A stretch of 64,000 nucleotides of DNA from contig JBQVOK010000010.1 of NCBI GenBank assembly GCA_052437175.1, positions 83,698 through 147,697 on the forward strand, written 5' to 3'. How positions within the stretch are numbered: position 1 is the first letter of the stretch; each line of letters begins with the position of its first letter. The notes beneath the pieces were generated by a model. It had not been told where the DNA came from and did not search any database. It worked only from the letters and a program-made list of their open reading frames with translations. This DNA comes from JACVCJ01 sp052437175. GTDB lineage: Bacteria > Bacteroidota > Bacteroidia > CAIKAF01. Positions 26,179-33,192 of the stretch are shown in pieces. The position numbers were made by a program, and so were the translations under genes.

Positions 26179-26496
26179 CTATGCGTTCAACCTGTTTTGC
26201 AGCGAGGCCCATCCCCCGCCGTTATACACCTGGCTGTATCCTGCCGATGTAAGTATCCCCTTTGCCGAAGCGCTGCGCATGCCGCTGGCACAGCAGGTAA
26301 TTACGGGTTTGTCCTTCGCGATCTTCGAAAAGGAATTCCGCAGCTCATCGAGCGGTATATTCAGGGAGCCCTTTATGTGGCCTCCTTTATATTCGCCACG
26401 GGAGCGCACATCAATGATCTGTGCCCCGTTTCTGCGCAGTTCTGCAAAATCGGGCGTATTACCTGACCCGAACAGGTTCTTCAGTATCTGTAACAT
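26179..26496 (-). CDS. Rhodanese-like sulfurtransferase (single domain)
   Basis: A 105-residue single-domain rhodanese with DVRSRGEYKGGHIKGSLNIP (residues 29-48) and the active loop CASGMR (catalytic Cys69), preceded by a second cysteine (Cys68). It carries persulfide sulfur on the catalytic cysteine. It starts 3 nt after the neighbouring rhodanese gene, and the two are probably not redundant: their loops (CASGMR and CASGNR) and lengths differ. Confidence 0.92.
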   Translation of the reverse strand: MLQILKNLFGSGNTPDFAELRRNGAQIIDVRSRGEYKGGHIKGSLNIPLDELRNSFSKIAKDKPVITCCASGMRSASAKGILTSAGYSQVYNGGGWASLQNRLNA

Positions 26497-26499
26497 GGT

Positions 26500-26784
26500 T
26501 TATGTATTTTGAGAGATCATATAATTTACATCGAGCCAGGAGCCTGCATTTACACAGTCGATATCGTGCTGGCTCAGGAAACGCCAGGCCTGTCCGCTGC
26601 GGTTGCCCGAAGCACAGAACAGGATCAGCGGTGCGGGCAGTTGTTTCAGTTCATCCAGGTGGGCCGGTATTTCCTGCAGGGGTATATTGCGCGAACCGGC
26701 CACATGTCCGCCCATAAATTCATCGTGTCCACGCACATCGATCAGTGTGCCTTTCCGTTCTTTTATCAGAGATTCAATATTCAT
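26500..26784 (-). CDS. Rhodanese-like sulfurtransferase (single domain)
   Basis: A 94-residue rhodanese with DVRGHDEFMGGHVAGSRNIP (residues 17-36) and active loop CASGNR (Cys57). It lies between the DUF6132 gene (4 nt) and a second rhodanese (3 nt) in the persulfide operon. It is likely cytosolic, moving sulfane sulfur between partners such as the MBL-rhodanese protein and thioredoxin. Confidence 0.92.
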   Translation of the reverse strand: MNIESLIKERKGTLIDVRGHDEFMGGHVAGSRNIPLQEIPAHLDELKQLPAPLILFCASGNRSGQAWRFLSQHDIDCVNAGSWLDVNYMISQNT

Positions 26785-26788
26785 ATTT

Positions 26789-26995
26789 CTATTGTGTTTT
26801 TTTTTCGTTCCTGCGGAATGTCCCCGCCAGCAGAAAACCCATCAGGGCGCCGTACAGGGTACTGTTGAGCGGCTTTGAGGTAATGGCACAGCTTCCGGAG
26901 GAACAGCCTATAAAATAATAGTAGGCATACCCCAGGGCGGCTCCAAGTGCGATGCCTGCCATTGCCTGCCTGTGTTTTTTTATAAAATTCAACAT
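26789..26995 (-). CDS. DUF6132-family small membrane protein
   Basis: A 68-residue protein with a first helix (about residues 11-30) leading into FIGCSSGSCAITSKP and a second helix (about 44-60). The GC-x-SG-x-C signature followed by (I/L)TSKP is typical of DUF6132. It is inserted in the membrane with two cysteines near its surface. It is embedded in the sulfur operon, 3 nt after the MBL-rhodanese gene, so a role in sulfane-sulfur handling is likely but unproven. Confidence 0.82.
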   Translation of the reverse strand: MLNFIKKHRQAMAGIALGAALGYAYYYFIGCSSGSCAITSKPLNSTLYGALMGFLLAGTFRRNEKKTQ

Positions 26996-26998
26996 GGT

Positions 26999-28336
26999 TT
27001 AAAAGGTTTTTACGGCTTCGCCCAGGTCAAAAACAGGTGTTTCCCCTTTAAAGACCGACTGAAGTATACTGGCTCCCGCGGCACTGCGGTATCCGCCGGC
27101 ACAGTGCACCACTACAGGTTTACCGGTGGGTATTTCATTTACCCGGCTGCGTAACTGGTACAGGGGTATTTCCAGGGCATGCTCAAAAATACGCCGGGTC
27201 TTCACTTCTGAGGGGTTACGCAGGTCTACAATGGTATACTGCTCCGGGTGTTGCCGGAACAATTCCACATCGGTGCCGGGGCTTGTCTGCACACCGGCGT
27301 TACCGGTCAGCCCGGCTTTAACCTGTGTTTCATAGCCTATGGAGGCCGTTCTCTGTAACAGGGTCTGCAATGTTGCAGGGTCAGTTGCCAGCAGGTAAAA
27401 AGCTTCGCCCGGCTGTATTACCGAACCCAGCCAGGTTTCAAAGCGGGTATCGTCCATCAGGTTAAAGGCTCCCGGCAGATGTCCCTGGCGGAACTGCGCA
27501 GCCGGACGCGTATCTGCGATCAGCACACCCGTTTCCGGACGAAAGCTTGCATCTACATCCCGTATCTCTATCGCAGCCAGCGCCCCGCGGAAAGGCTCTG
27601 CCCCCCTGCGGTTTATCTCAACGGCATAGGGAAAATAGGCCGGCACAAAAGGCTGGTCGGCCAGCAGTTCCTGTACAAATTCGTCTTCGCTCTGCGGCTG
27701 CATGCTCCAGTTGCTCATTTTTTCGGCACCTACGGTACTGCTGTGCGCGCTGCCGAGGGCTTTGCCACATAGGCTGCCGGCTCCGTGTGCCGGGTATACC
27801 AGTACCTCATCGGGCAAGGTCATGAGCTTTGTGCGCAGGGAATGATACATCTGCCGCGCCAGTTCTTCGCGGGCAGCGGTAAGGTTACCGGCAGATTCGC
27901 GCAGGTCGGGACGGCCACAGTCGCCTATGAACAGGGTATCTCCTGTAAAAACGGCTTTCGGCCGGCCGTCTTCATCCAGCGCCACAATGCTTATACTGTC
28001 CGGCGAATGCCCGGGGGTATTCAGTGCCTGCAAACGGGCGGCTCCCAGCTGTATTTCAGCCCCTTCGTCGAAAGGCTCATGCGGGTACAGGGCACCCAGT
28101 AAGCGGCTTACGTATATACGCGCGCCGGTCTGCCGGTGGATCTCGAGGTGGCTGCTTACAAAATCGGCATGCGGATGGGTCTCGATCACCGCTACGATAA
28201 CGGCTCCGTGCTTTTCTGCCAGCTCATAATAGGGAGCGGGGTTGCGGGCCGGGTCTACAAGTGCCATCTGTCCTTCACTGAGGATAGCGTACGAGTAATG
28301 CGCGAGTCCTTTATCTTCAAACTGAAAAATTTCCAT
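26999..28336 (-). CDS. MBL-fold hydrolase/rhodanese fusion, persulfide dioxygenase-like
   Basis: A 445-residue protein. The N-terminal metallo-beta-lactamase domain (about 1-240) has ETHPHADFVSSH (His54, His56, Asp58), TPGHSPDS and FTGDTLFIGDCGRPDL. The second histidine of the usual HxHxDH is phenylalanine (Phe59), as in persulfide dioxygenases of the ETHE1/CstB type, which bind one iron. A degenerate rhodanese (about 255-345) lacks an active cysteine, and a C-terminal rhodanese (about 355-445) has the loop CAGGYR. It probably oxidises persulfide and moves sulfur between its domains. First gene of a six-gene operon, with a Crp/Fnr-type operator upstream. Confidence 0.9.
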   Translation of the reverse strand: MEIFQFEDKGLAHYSYAILSEGQMALVDPARNPAPYYELAEKHGAVIVAVIETHPHADFVSSHLEIHRQTGARIYVSRLLGALYPHEPFDEGAEIQLGAARLQALNTPGHSPDSISIVALDEDGRPKAVFTGDTLFIGDCGRPDLRESAGNLTAAREELARQMYHSLRTKLMTLPDEVLVYPAHGAGSLCGKALGSAHSSTVGAEKMSNWSMQPQSEDEFVQELLADQPFVPAYFPYAVEINRRGAEPFRGALAAIEIRDVDASFRPETGVLIADTRPAAQFRQGHLPGAFNLMDDTRFETWLGSVIQPGEAFYLLATDPATLQTLLQRTASIGYETQVKAGLTGNAGVQTSPGTDVELFRQHPEQYTIVDLRNPSEVKTRRIFEHALEIPLYQLRSRVNEIPTGKPVVVHCAGGYRSAAGASILQSVFKGETPVFDLGEAVKTF

Positions 28337-28361
28337 ACTTACTGATTCATTTTTACGAGTA

Positions 28362-28405
28362 CAAAGTTCCGCTGTTTTCCGCTCCTGTTCCGTAACAAAA
28401 GTTAC
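28362..28405 (-). promoter_or_regulatory. Crp/Fnr-type operator and promoter of the MBL-rhodanese operon
   Basis: A perfect palindrome GTAACAAAAGTTAC (28392-28405) lies 33 bp, centre to centre, upstream of a -7-like element GAACTTTG (minus strand 28369-28362). This puts the operator at about -41, the class II activator position. It is 56 nt before the ATG at 28336 and touches the stop of the TauE-like gene. Confidence 0.7.
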
Positions 28406-28794
28406 TAAGCCCGGGTGGCCTTATCAAAAAACAGCATTTTAACGGCAATGAGCAGCAGCATAACGGCAAAGGCCTTTTTCAGAAGGTCCTGGGGCACCAC
28501 GTTTGCGAGGCGTGCCCCGGCAAAACCGCTTACAAAAAACGTAGCGGCCAGTATCAGCGATGCTTTTACATCTACCTGTCCCGCCTTGTAATACTGGAAT
28601 GCCGCCAGTGCGCCTACCGGCAGCGACAGCATGAGCAGTGTGGTTCCCTGGGCCGTTTGCTGGGAATAGCCAAGCACCATTACCAGGGCCGGGATAATGA
28701 TCACCGCACCGCCCAGTCCGAGCATACCGCCCAGTACCCCCGCCACGACACCGGTAAGCACCAGGAGCAGGTAATGTGTAAACTCGGGGTTCAT
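28405..28794 (-). CDS. TauE/SafE (TSUP)-family transporter, short form
   Basis: A 129-residue membrane protein with about four helices and the TSUP signature GVLGGMLGLGGAVIIIPAL near the N-terminus. It is about half the length of classical TauE/SafE carriers and so would need to dimerise; short forms are common in Bacteroidota. It may export sulfite, thiosulfate or sulfonates formed by persulfide oxidation. Its ATG overlaps the stop of the upstream DUF2892 gene by 4 nt (ATGA). Confidence 0.85.
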   Translation of the reverse strand: MNPEFTHYLLLVLTGVVAGVLGGMLGLGGAVIIIPALVMVLGYSQQTAQGTTLLMLSLPVGALAAFQYYKAGQVDVKASLILAATFFVSGFAGARLANVVPQDLLKKAFAVMLLLIAVKMLFFDKATRA

Positions 28795-28997
28795 GCCTGT
28801 TTTTTACGTGTAGAGATACGGAAGGGAACATATAAAGGGCAGAAGCCTGCAAAGGAAGTAAGCAGGAAAATACCTGCTGCGGCAAGCATAATAATGCCCG
28901 CGGTACCGCTAACGGTATCCGTTACAAATAAAATAACCGCGATAACCGCAACCAGTATGCGTATAAGCCGGTCCGCAGTACCCATATTCTTTTTCAT
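28791..28997 (-). CDS. DUF2892-type (YgaP-like) membrane protein
   Basis: A 68-residue protein matching the DUF2892 membrane domain: MGTADRLIRILVAVIA at the start, two helices (about 9-26 and 30-52) and a C-terminal GFCPLYVPFRI. In other bacteria this domain is fused to rhodaneses (YgaP). It begins a two-gene unit with the TauE-like gene, with a 4-nt overlap. The unit has a perfect Crp/Fnr-type operator and an exact -7 element upstream. Confidence 0.85.
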   Translation of the reverse strand: MKKNMGTADRLIRILVAVIAVILFVTDTVSGTAGIIMLAAAGIFLLTSFAGFCPLYVPFRISTRKKQA

Positions 28998-29023
28998 AAC
29001 CTTATGTTTTACTTTTTAGAAAA

Positions 29024-29067
29024 CAAAGTTACGAGAACGTACAGGGCCCTTTGGTAACCAAAGTTAC
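29024..29067 (-). promoter_or_regulatory. Crp/Fnr-type operator and promoter of the DUF2892-TauE unit
   Basis: A perfect palindrome GTAACCAAAGTTAC (29054-29067) lies 33 bp, centre to centre, from an exact -7 element TAACTTTG (minus strand 29031-29024). It is 57 nt before the ATG at 28997 and overlaps the stop codon of the Crp/Fnr gene. Site and spacing duplicate those at 28362-28405. Confidence 0.75.
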
Positions 29068-29696
29068 AGTTCCGAGAATGCCGATAACAGCTTTACCTGG
29101 TTACGGTAGAGGAGCAGTTTACCATCGTCCTCGAGTTTTTTCAGCAGACGGGAGATCACCACCCGGGAACTGGCCAGGTCAGAAGCGATCTCTTCGTGCG
29201 AAAGGTTAATAAGGGCAGAGCCCGTTACGCGTGATTTTTCGCGCAGGTAAAAGACCAGCCGCTCATCGAGTTTATGAAAAGCCACCTGGTCGATGGTACG
29301 CAGCAGTTCCTGGAAGCGCAGCTGTATGGTACGCATTACAAAACGTTTCCACTCGGGGTATTGCGCCATCCATTCATCCATAAAACGCACGGGCAGGGCC
29401 AGAATTTCTGAATCTTCGGCGGCCACTGCCCGTATTTCGCTGGCCTGCGCCTGCATACAGCAGGTAAAGGTCATGGCGCAGCCTTCGTTGGGATTAATAT
29501 AATAGAGCAAAAGTTCGCGGCCGTCCTCCTCCACGCGGGATACCTCTACAAGACCCGAAAGCACCAGGGGCATTACCCGTACGGTCTGGCCCGCTTCCAG
29601 CAACGGCTCACCGGCTTTCACCCGCAGGTGCTTTGCCTGTTTTTCCAGTTCGGCGCTGAGTTCAGCACCAAAAATATCGCGCAGTGTTTCCATCAT
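29064..29696 (-). CDS. Crp/Fnr-family regulator with a cysteine pair
   Basis: From the ATG at 29696 the product has 210 residues; an upstream TTG at 29714 is less likely. An N-terminal cyclic-nucleotide-binding-type sensor domain (about 10-120) is followed by a C-terminal Crp helix-turn-helix (about 163-190, SHEEIASDLASSRVVISRLL). The sensor has Cys73 and a CC pair at 79-80 (GCAMTFTCCM), which could sense redox state or persulfides. The two perfect GTAAC-N4-GTTAC sites beside it, upstream of sulfur genes, are its likely targets. It lies 27 nt after the AhpD-like gene on the same strand. Confidence 0.88.
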   Translation of the reverse strand: MMETLRDIFGAELSAELEKQAKHLRVKAGEPLLEAGQTVRVMPLVLSGLVEVSRVEEDGRELLLYYINPNEGCAMTFTCCMQAQASEIRAVAAEDSEILALPVRFMDEWMAQYPEWKRFVMRTIQLRFQELLRTIDQVAFHKLDERLVFYLREKSRVTGSALINLSHEEIASDLASSRVVISRLLKKLEDDGKLLLYRNQVKLLSAFSEL

Positions 29697-29723
29697 GGAT
29701 CCAAAACTACGCAAAGTACGTTA

Positions 29724-30161
29724 TTAATCGAGCGGTATTTCGGTACTGATCGCAATACGGTTCCATGCATTTATGGTCACGGTGGCCATAATTACCTGTG
29801 CCGTATAGCTTTCGCCCAGCAGTTCCACAGCGTCGCGGTAGGTTTTATCGGAAACATGCTGCTGAATAAGCGTTACTTCTTCGGTAAGGGCAAGTATAAC
29901 GCGTTCTTCCGGTGTGTACAGGTCGGTCTCGCGCCAGGCGTTCAGCAGGTAAATGCGCTGTTCGGTCTCGCCGTTCTTACGGGCATCGCGGCTGTGCATA
30001 TTGATGCAGAAGGCGCAGCCATTGATCTGGGACGCGCGTATCTTGATGAGTTCGCGGTGGGTTTTACTGAGGTCCGAAGCTGCCAGGCCTTTTTCGAGTG
30101 CAAACATGGCTTTGTACAGCTCAGGGGCTGTTTCTTCCATAATGAATCGTTTTGTGCTCAT
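29724..30161 (-). CDS. AhpD-like carboxymuconolactone decarboxylase-family protein
   Basis: A 145-residue alpha-helical protein with the peroxidase-like motif NGCAFCINMHSRDA (Cys49, Cys52, His56), as in AhpD-type alkylhydroperoxidases. It probably reduces peroxides or serves as a thiol oxidoreductase; lactone decarboxylase activity is unlikely with this CxxC. It lies 72 nt after a second Crp/Fnr gene, and a 16-bp near-palindrome with a promoter sits between the two. Confidence 0.9.
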   Translation of the reverse strand: MSTKRFIMEETAPELYKAMFALEKGLAASDLSKTHRELIKIRASQINGCAFCINMHSRDARKNGETEQRIYLLNAWRETDLYTPEERVILALTEEVTLIQQHVSDKTYRDAVELLGESYTAQVIMATVTINAWNRIAISTEIPLD

Positions 30162-30183
30162 ATCGATGGTATTTTTATAAGCA

Positions 30184-30228
30184 CAAAGTTCCGGCGCCTG
30201 TGGCAGAAAAAACTTAAGCCGGTTTAAG
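30184..30228 (-). promoter_or_regulatory. Second Crp-type operator and promoter, upstream of the AhpD-like gene
   Basis: CTTAAGCCGGTTTAAG (30213-30228, one mismatched pair) is centred 33 bp upstream of GAACTTTG (minus strand 30191-30184). The geometry equals that of the two sites in the sulfur cluster, but the half-sites differ, pointing to the neighbouring Crp/Fnr protein at 30234-30809 as the binder. Confidence 0.6.
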
Positions 30229-30233
30229 AAATG

Positions 30234-30809
30234 CTACTGACCTGTTCTTTTACGGATCTCGCTCAGGTATTCGGGCGTCATACCCAGGAAAGAAGCCACC
30301 ATATATTGCGGCACCTGTTGTATAAAACCGGGGTAGGAGCGGCTGAAGTGCCGGTACATTTCCTCGCCCGAAAAGTCGTACATGTACTTCATGCGCACCT
30401 GCGAAGCGGCATACGCACGCTGGCGGATGATGCGGAAATAACGTTCCAGCGCCGGAACCGCGGCCAGTAGTTTTTCGGACGTATTGCGTTCCAGCACCAG
30501 CACCTGCGAGGCCAGCACGGCCTGTAAAGAAAAACCGGAGGCCGTTTGCCGGTCCAGGCTGATGTAATCGGCCATCCACCAGTTTTCGATGGCAAACTGG
30601 GTGGTGCGTTCCGTGCCTTTGTCATCGATAAAGAACATGCGCAGGCAGCCCTTATTCACAAAATAATCGGCCCGGCATACCTCGCCTTCGCGGAAGAGCA
30701 GTTCCTTCTTGCGCAGCTCGGCCGTCTTCAGCGAAGCACGCAATAGGAGCAGTTCCTCCGGCTGCAGTTTTACGAAGGACGCAATATGTGTTTCCAGGTT
30801 CGTGTACAT
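30234..30809 (-). CDS. Crp/Fnr-family regulator (second)
   Basis: From the ATG at 30809 the product has 191 residues. The N-terminal cNMP-binding-type domain (about 10-115) includes FREGEVCRADYFVNKGCLRMFF. A C-terminal helix-turn-helix follows (about 165-188, QYMVASFLGMTPEYLSEIRKR), the Bacteroidota form that resembles small cAMP-binding-like regulators next to peroxidase or oxidoreductase genes. Residues for cAMP are not obvious. The longer frame to 30869 is not supported. It likely activates the AhpD-like gene through the near-palindrome 5 bp beyond its own stop. Confidence 0.87.
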   Translation of the reverse strand: MYTNLETHIASFVKLQPEELLLLRASLKTAELRKKELLFREGEVCRADYFVNKGCLRMFFIDDKGTERTTQFAIENWWMADYISLDRQTASGFSLQAVLASQVLVLERNTSEKLLAAVPALERYFRIIRQRAYAASQVRMKYMYDFSGEEMYRHFSRSYPGFIQQVPQYMVASFLGMTPEYLSEIRKRTGQ

Positions 30810-30874
30810 GGCTTTACCAAGGTATGAATTACTTATGCTAACCGGATATTGAGAAGCCGGATTTCCCAATGATC

Positions 30875-30906
30875 TCCCAAAATCTCCTAATTTTTGACAA
30901 ATTAGG
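30875..30906. repeat. Hairpin AAATCTCCTAATTT downstream of the Fic gene
   Basis: AAATCTCCTAATTT and its exact complement, 5 nt apart, form a 14-bp AT-rich hairpin. The same TCTCCTAATTTT core recurs in two direct repeats upstream of the Fic gene (32254-32348). It may be a weak terminator or a third copy of a regulator site. Confidence 0.55.
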
Positions 30907-30911
30907 AGATT

Positions 30912-32249
30912 TTAAAATAAATTATGCGGTTTCCCTTTTAATGCAGTTTCAAGAAGTTCGTTAAAACGTGGATTCCGGTAAAATCCTTTTGTTTTTTTAT
31001 TCAAGTCCACTTCTTCCAGGTAGCCCATAACCGCCAGTCCCTGCAAATCGGTACGTGCCGTCTGGTTAGAAATACCAAAGCGGGTTTCGATCTCTTTTAC
31101 GCTAAACAGCAGGTCAGGCTCTTCATAGAGCCATTTTATGATGAGGGCCTGACGTTCGTTCACGCCCTGTATCCGCTGAAAATTAAGCAGACGTCTCTTT
31201 TCACGAATCTTCCTCTCAATGTAGGCTTTCAGTTCTTTATACGCCAGCTCCATCACCTTAATTTTGTACTGCAGAAAATAGGTAAGATCGTTATCGTCCG
31301 TTTCTGTATACTGAAACGCCCTGGCATAGCGTGCTTTACTCCTGACGATAAGACGCGATACAGACAAATACTCGGTAAGCCAGTAACCGTTTCGCAACAG
31401 GTACCAGTAAAACAGTGCCCGGGCCGTCCGTCCGTTCCCATCCACAAAAGGATGTATATACCCGATGAGAAAGTGGATGATACAACCCTTAATGATAGGA
31501 TGTATGAAGCCCTCCGGATCCTTTTCATTAAAAAAACGGAAAAGATCGTCCATCAGTTCCGGAAGCTCCGTATAAGAGGGTGGCACATGTACCACTTCAT
31601 TATTTTCTGCATCTACCACTTTCATCTCATTATTGCTGCGGTAGCGCCCCTCATCCCCGCTGTTATCGAGGGTATCCCGGGTCATCAGACGGTGTATCTC
31701 CAGCAAACGTTCATGCGTAAGCGGTTCCTGCTTAATTTCCACGATCTTTTTAATGGTCTCGTAGTTGTTTACGATCATTTGTTCCGACTTGGTTTTCGGC
31801 CGTACATTCTTCTGCAACATTTCTTTTGCCTGCTGCCGGGTAGTAACCGCCCCCTCGATCTGGCTGGAAGCAATGGCCTCTTCCATAATGGAACTGACCA
31901 GGTACCGGTCTTTGTCCTCATCGGGAATAATACTGCCGGATGCCAGGTTGCCACCCATGTTCAGGTCGAACTGGTGTAAGCCCTCCTGAATGAAATCCGT
32001 AAGGTTATAAGCAAATGTATAATTCCCGATCTTTATATTCCGTGCCCCTGACGATCTTCTTAATTTTACCAGGGACCACAATTCTTCCGCAGATATATCT
32101 CCGGGACGTTTTTCATATTTAACCTTATCCCAATAGAGATACCGTGTATTAATATGACCGATAAGATCAGCGGCATCAACCCACCTGTTTCCGCTGATGG
32201 CCTGTTGAATATACTGTTTCCATTCCGGAGCATTTTCCAGTTTTTTCAT
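30912..32249 (-). CDS. Fic-family protein (AMPylase-type) with C-terminal HTH
   Basis: A 445-residue protein. The inhibitory helix motif SSQIEG lies at residues 128-133, N-terminal to the Fic core (class II arrangement). The Fic active loop HPFVDGNGRTAR is at 266-277. The C-terminal part (about 365-430) is a winged-helix-like domain (VKEIETRFGISNQTARTDLQ). It would transfer AMP from ATP to protein hydroxyls and be held inactive until the inhibitory helix moves. The C-terminal HTH suggests DNA binding or self-control. Two 38-bp direct repeats lie immediately upstream. Confidence 0.9.
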   Translation of the reverse strand: MKKLENAPEWKQYIQQAISGNRWVDAADLIGHINTRYLYWDKVKYEKRPGDISAEELWSLVKLRRSSGARNIKIGNYTFAYNLTDFIQEGLHQFDLNMGGNLASGSIIPDEDKDRYLVSSIMEEAIASSQIEGAVTTRQQAKEMLQKNVRPKTKSEQMIVNNYETIKKIVEIKQEPLTHERLLEIHRLMTRDTLDNSGDEGRYRSNNEMKVVDAENNEVVHVPPSYTELPELMDDLFRFFNEKDPEGFIHPIIKGCIIHFLIGYIHPFVDGNGRTARALFYWYLLRNGYWLTEYLSVSRLIVRSKARYARAFQYTETDDNDLTYFLQYKIKVMELAYKELKAYIERKIREKRRLLNFQRIQGVNERQALIIKWLYEEPDLLFSVKEIETRFGISNQTARTDLQGLAVMGYLEEVDLNKKTKGFYRNPRFNELLETALKGKPHNLF

Positions 32250-32253
32250 AAAA

Positions 32254-32291
32254 CCTCCTAATTTTGGTAAGATTTGGAAATATTAGCAAAT
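32254..32291. repeat. Direct repeat 1 upstream of the Fic gene
   Basis: This 38-bp unit (CCTCCTAATTTTGGTAAG and on) recurs at 32311-32348 with three mismatches, 57 bp apart. It begins 5 nt before the Fic start codon and contains the sequence also seen in the hairpin at 30875. It is probably an operator. Confidence 0.7.
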
Positions 32292-32310
32292 GTACACCAA
32301 TTTCCAAAAA

Positions 32311-32348
32311 TCTCCTAATTTTGGTAAAATCTGGAAATATTAGCAAAT
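32311..32348. repeat. Direct repeat 2 upstream of the Fic gene
   Basis: Second copy of the 38-bp repeat (TCTCCTAATTTTGGTAAA and on), ending in the same GGAAATATTAGCAAAT. The spacing of 57 bp is about 5.4 helical turns. Confidence 0.7.
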
Positions 32349-32375
32349 AACGACCGGCTATAAGCTGTTAGCTAT

Positions 32376-33071
32376 TCACCCTTCACTCCACATCCGTACC
32401 AGGTTGGCATATACCTGTTGCAGCAGCAGGTGTTCCGTACTCAGCGGATCGCGGCTGCCTACGGATTCTTCCACGCTTTTGAGCTGGAAAATGAGCTCGC
32501 GCTGTTCGGTATCTTTTATGAACGACTGCATCCAGGTTACGGCGGCCACACGCTCGCCTTCCGTTACAGGGTTTACACAATGCAGGCGGGTGGTCGGGTA
32601 AATGACCACATCGCCTTTTTTGCCTTTGAACGGTACAAAACCCGTAGCTGTATGGATCACCAGCTCGCCGCCGGTATAACTTTCGGGCTTACTCAGGAAC
32701 AGGGTGGCACTCAGGTCTACCCGTATCGTTTGGCCGCCGTCGCTCATAATGGGACTGTCGGTATGCCAGCCGTAAGTATTTCCGTTGCTGTAGCGGCTGA
32801 TGATGGGCGGCAGGATGGCTTTGGGCATAAAGGCCATTTTTATAACGGGGTTCTGGGCCAGGGCCGCAAAAACGATCTCCTGTACGCGCTGTTTTGCCGC
32901 ATTGGGCGTGCGGGAGGCCTGCTGGTTCTGTTTTACCTCGCGGGCCGCACCGCTGGCGGTATTTTTACCGTCTTCGAAAGGTATCTGCGGCAGCAGGGCA
33001 TCGATCTCGGACAGGGCCGCTTCGCTCAGAACAGAAGGCAGTACAAGAAGGGACGACGGAAGTTGTTGCAT
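32376..33071 (-). CDS. Fe(II)/2-oxoglutarate dioxygenase, PKHD-type hydroxylase (PiuC/YbiX-like)
   Basis: A 231-residue protein with the double-stranded beta-helix iron ligands WHTDSP (His103, Asp105) and RLHCVNPV (His164), and the 2-oxoglutarate-binding arginine in GERVAA (Arg174). SRTPNAAK and RYSNGNTYGWHTD match PiuC/YbiX. Homologues lie near TonB-dependent siderophore receptors in proteobacteria, where they affect iron-related processes; no receptor is adjacent here. It stands alone, divergent from dinB. Confidence 0.9.
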   Translation of the reverse strand: MQQLPSSLLVLPSVLSEAALSEIDALLPQIPFEDGKNTASGAAREVKQNQQASRTPNAAKQRVQEIVFAALAQNPVIKMAFMPKAILPPIISRYSNGNTYGWHTDSPIMSDGGQTIRVDLSATLFLSKPESYTGGELVIHTATGFVPFKGKKGDVVIYPTTRLHCVNPVTEGERVAAVTWMQSFIKDTEQRELIFQLKSVEESVGSRDPLSTEHLLLQQVYANLVRMWSEG

Positions 33072-33148
33072 GGGTGTTTTTTGATTAACGTGCCGCCAAA
33101 GTACTGCTTTTCTGTAAGTGTTCCTAATGATGTATATCCGCGGAAATG

Positions 33149-33185
33149 TGTATCTTTTTAGATACGGTTCATGACCGTTTTTTTG
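33149..33185 (+). promoter_or_regulatory. Palindrome and T-rich hairpin upstream of dinB
   Basis: The palindrome GTATCTTTTTAGATAC (33149-33164) contains a -7-like TATCTTTT. It runs into a hairpin ACGGT-TCATG-ACCGT (33164-33178) followed by seven T, 15 nt before the dinB ATG. The layout resembles an operator over the promoter plus a short leader hairpin. Confidence 0.45.
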
Positions 33186-33192
33186 TCACTCC

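Noticed and set aside
33149..33178. dinB upstream palindromes as a site for the LexA-like regulator
   Set aside because: They do not share the GACA/TGTC half-sites found before the regulator's own gene.
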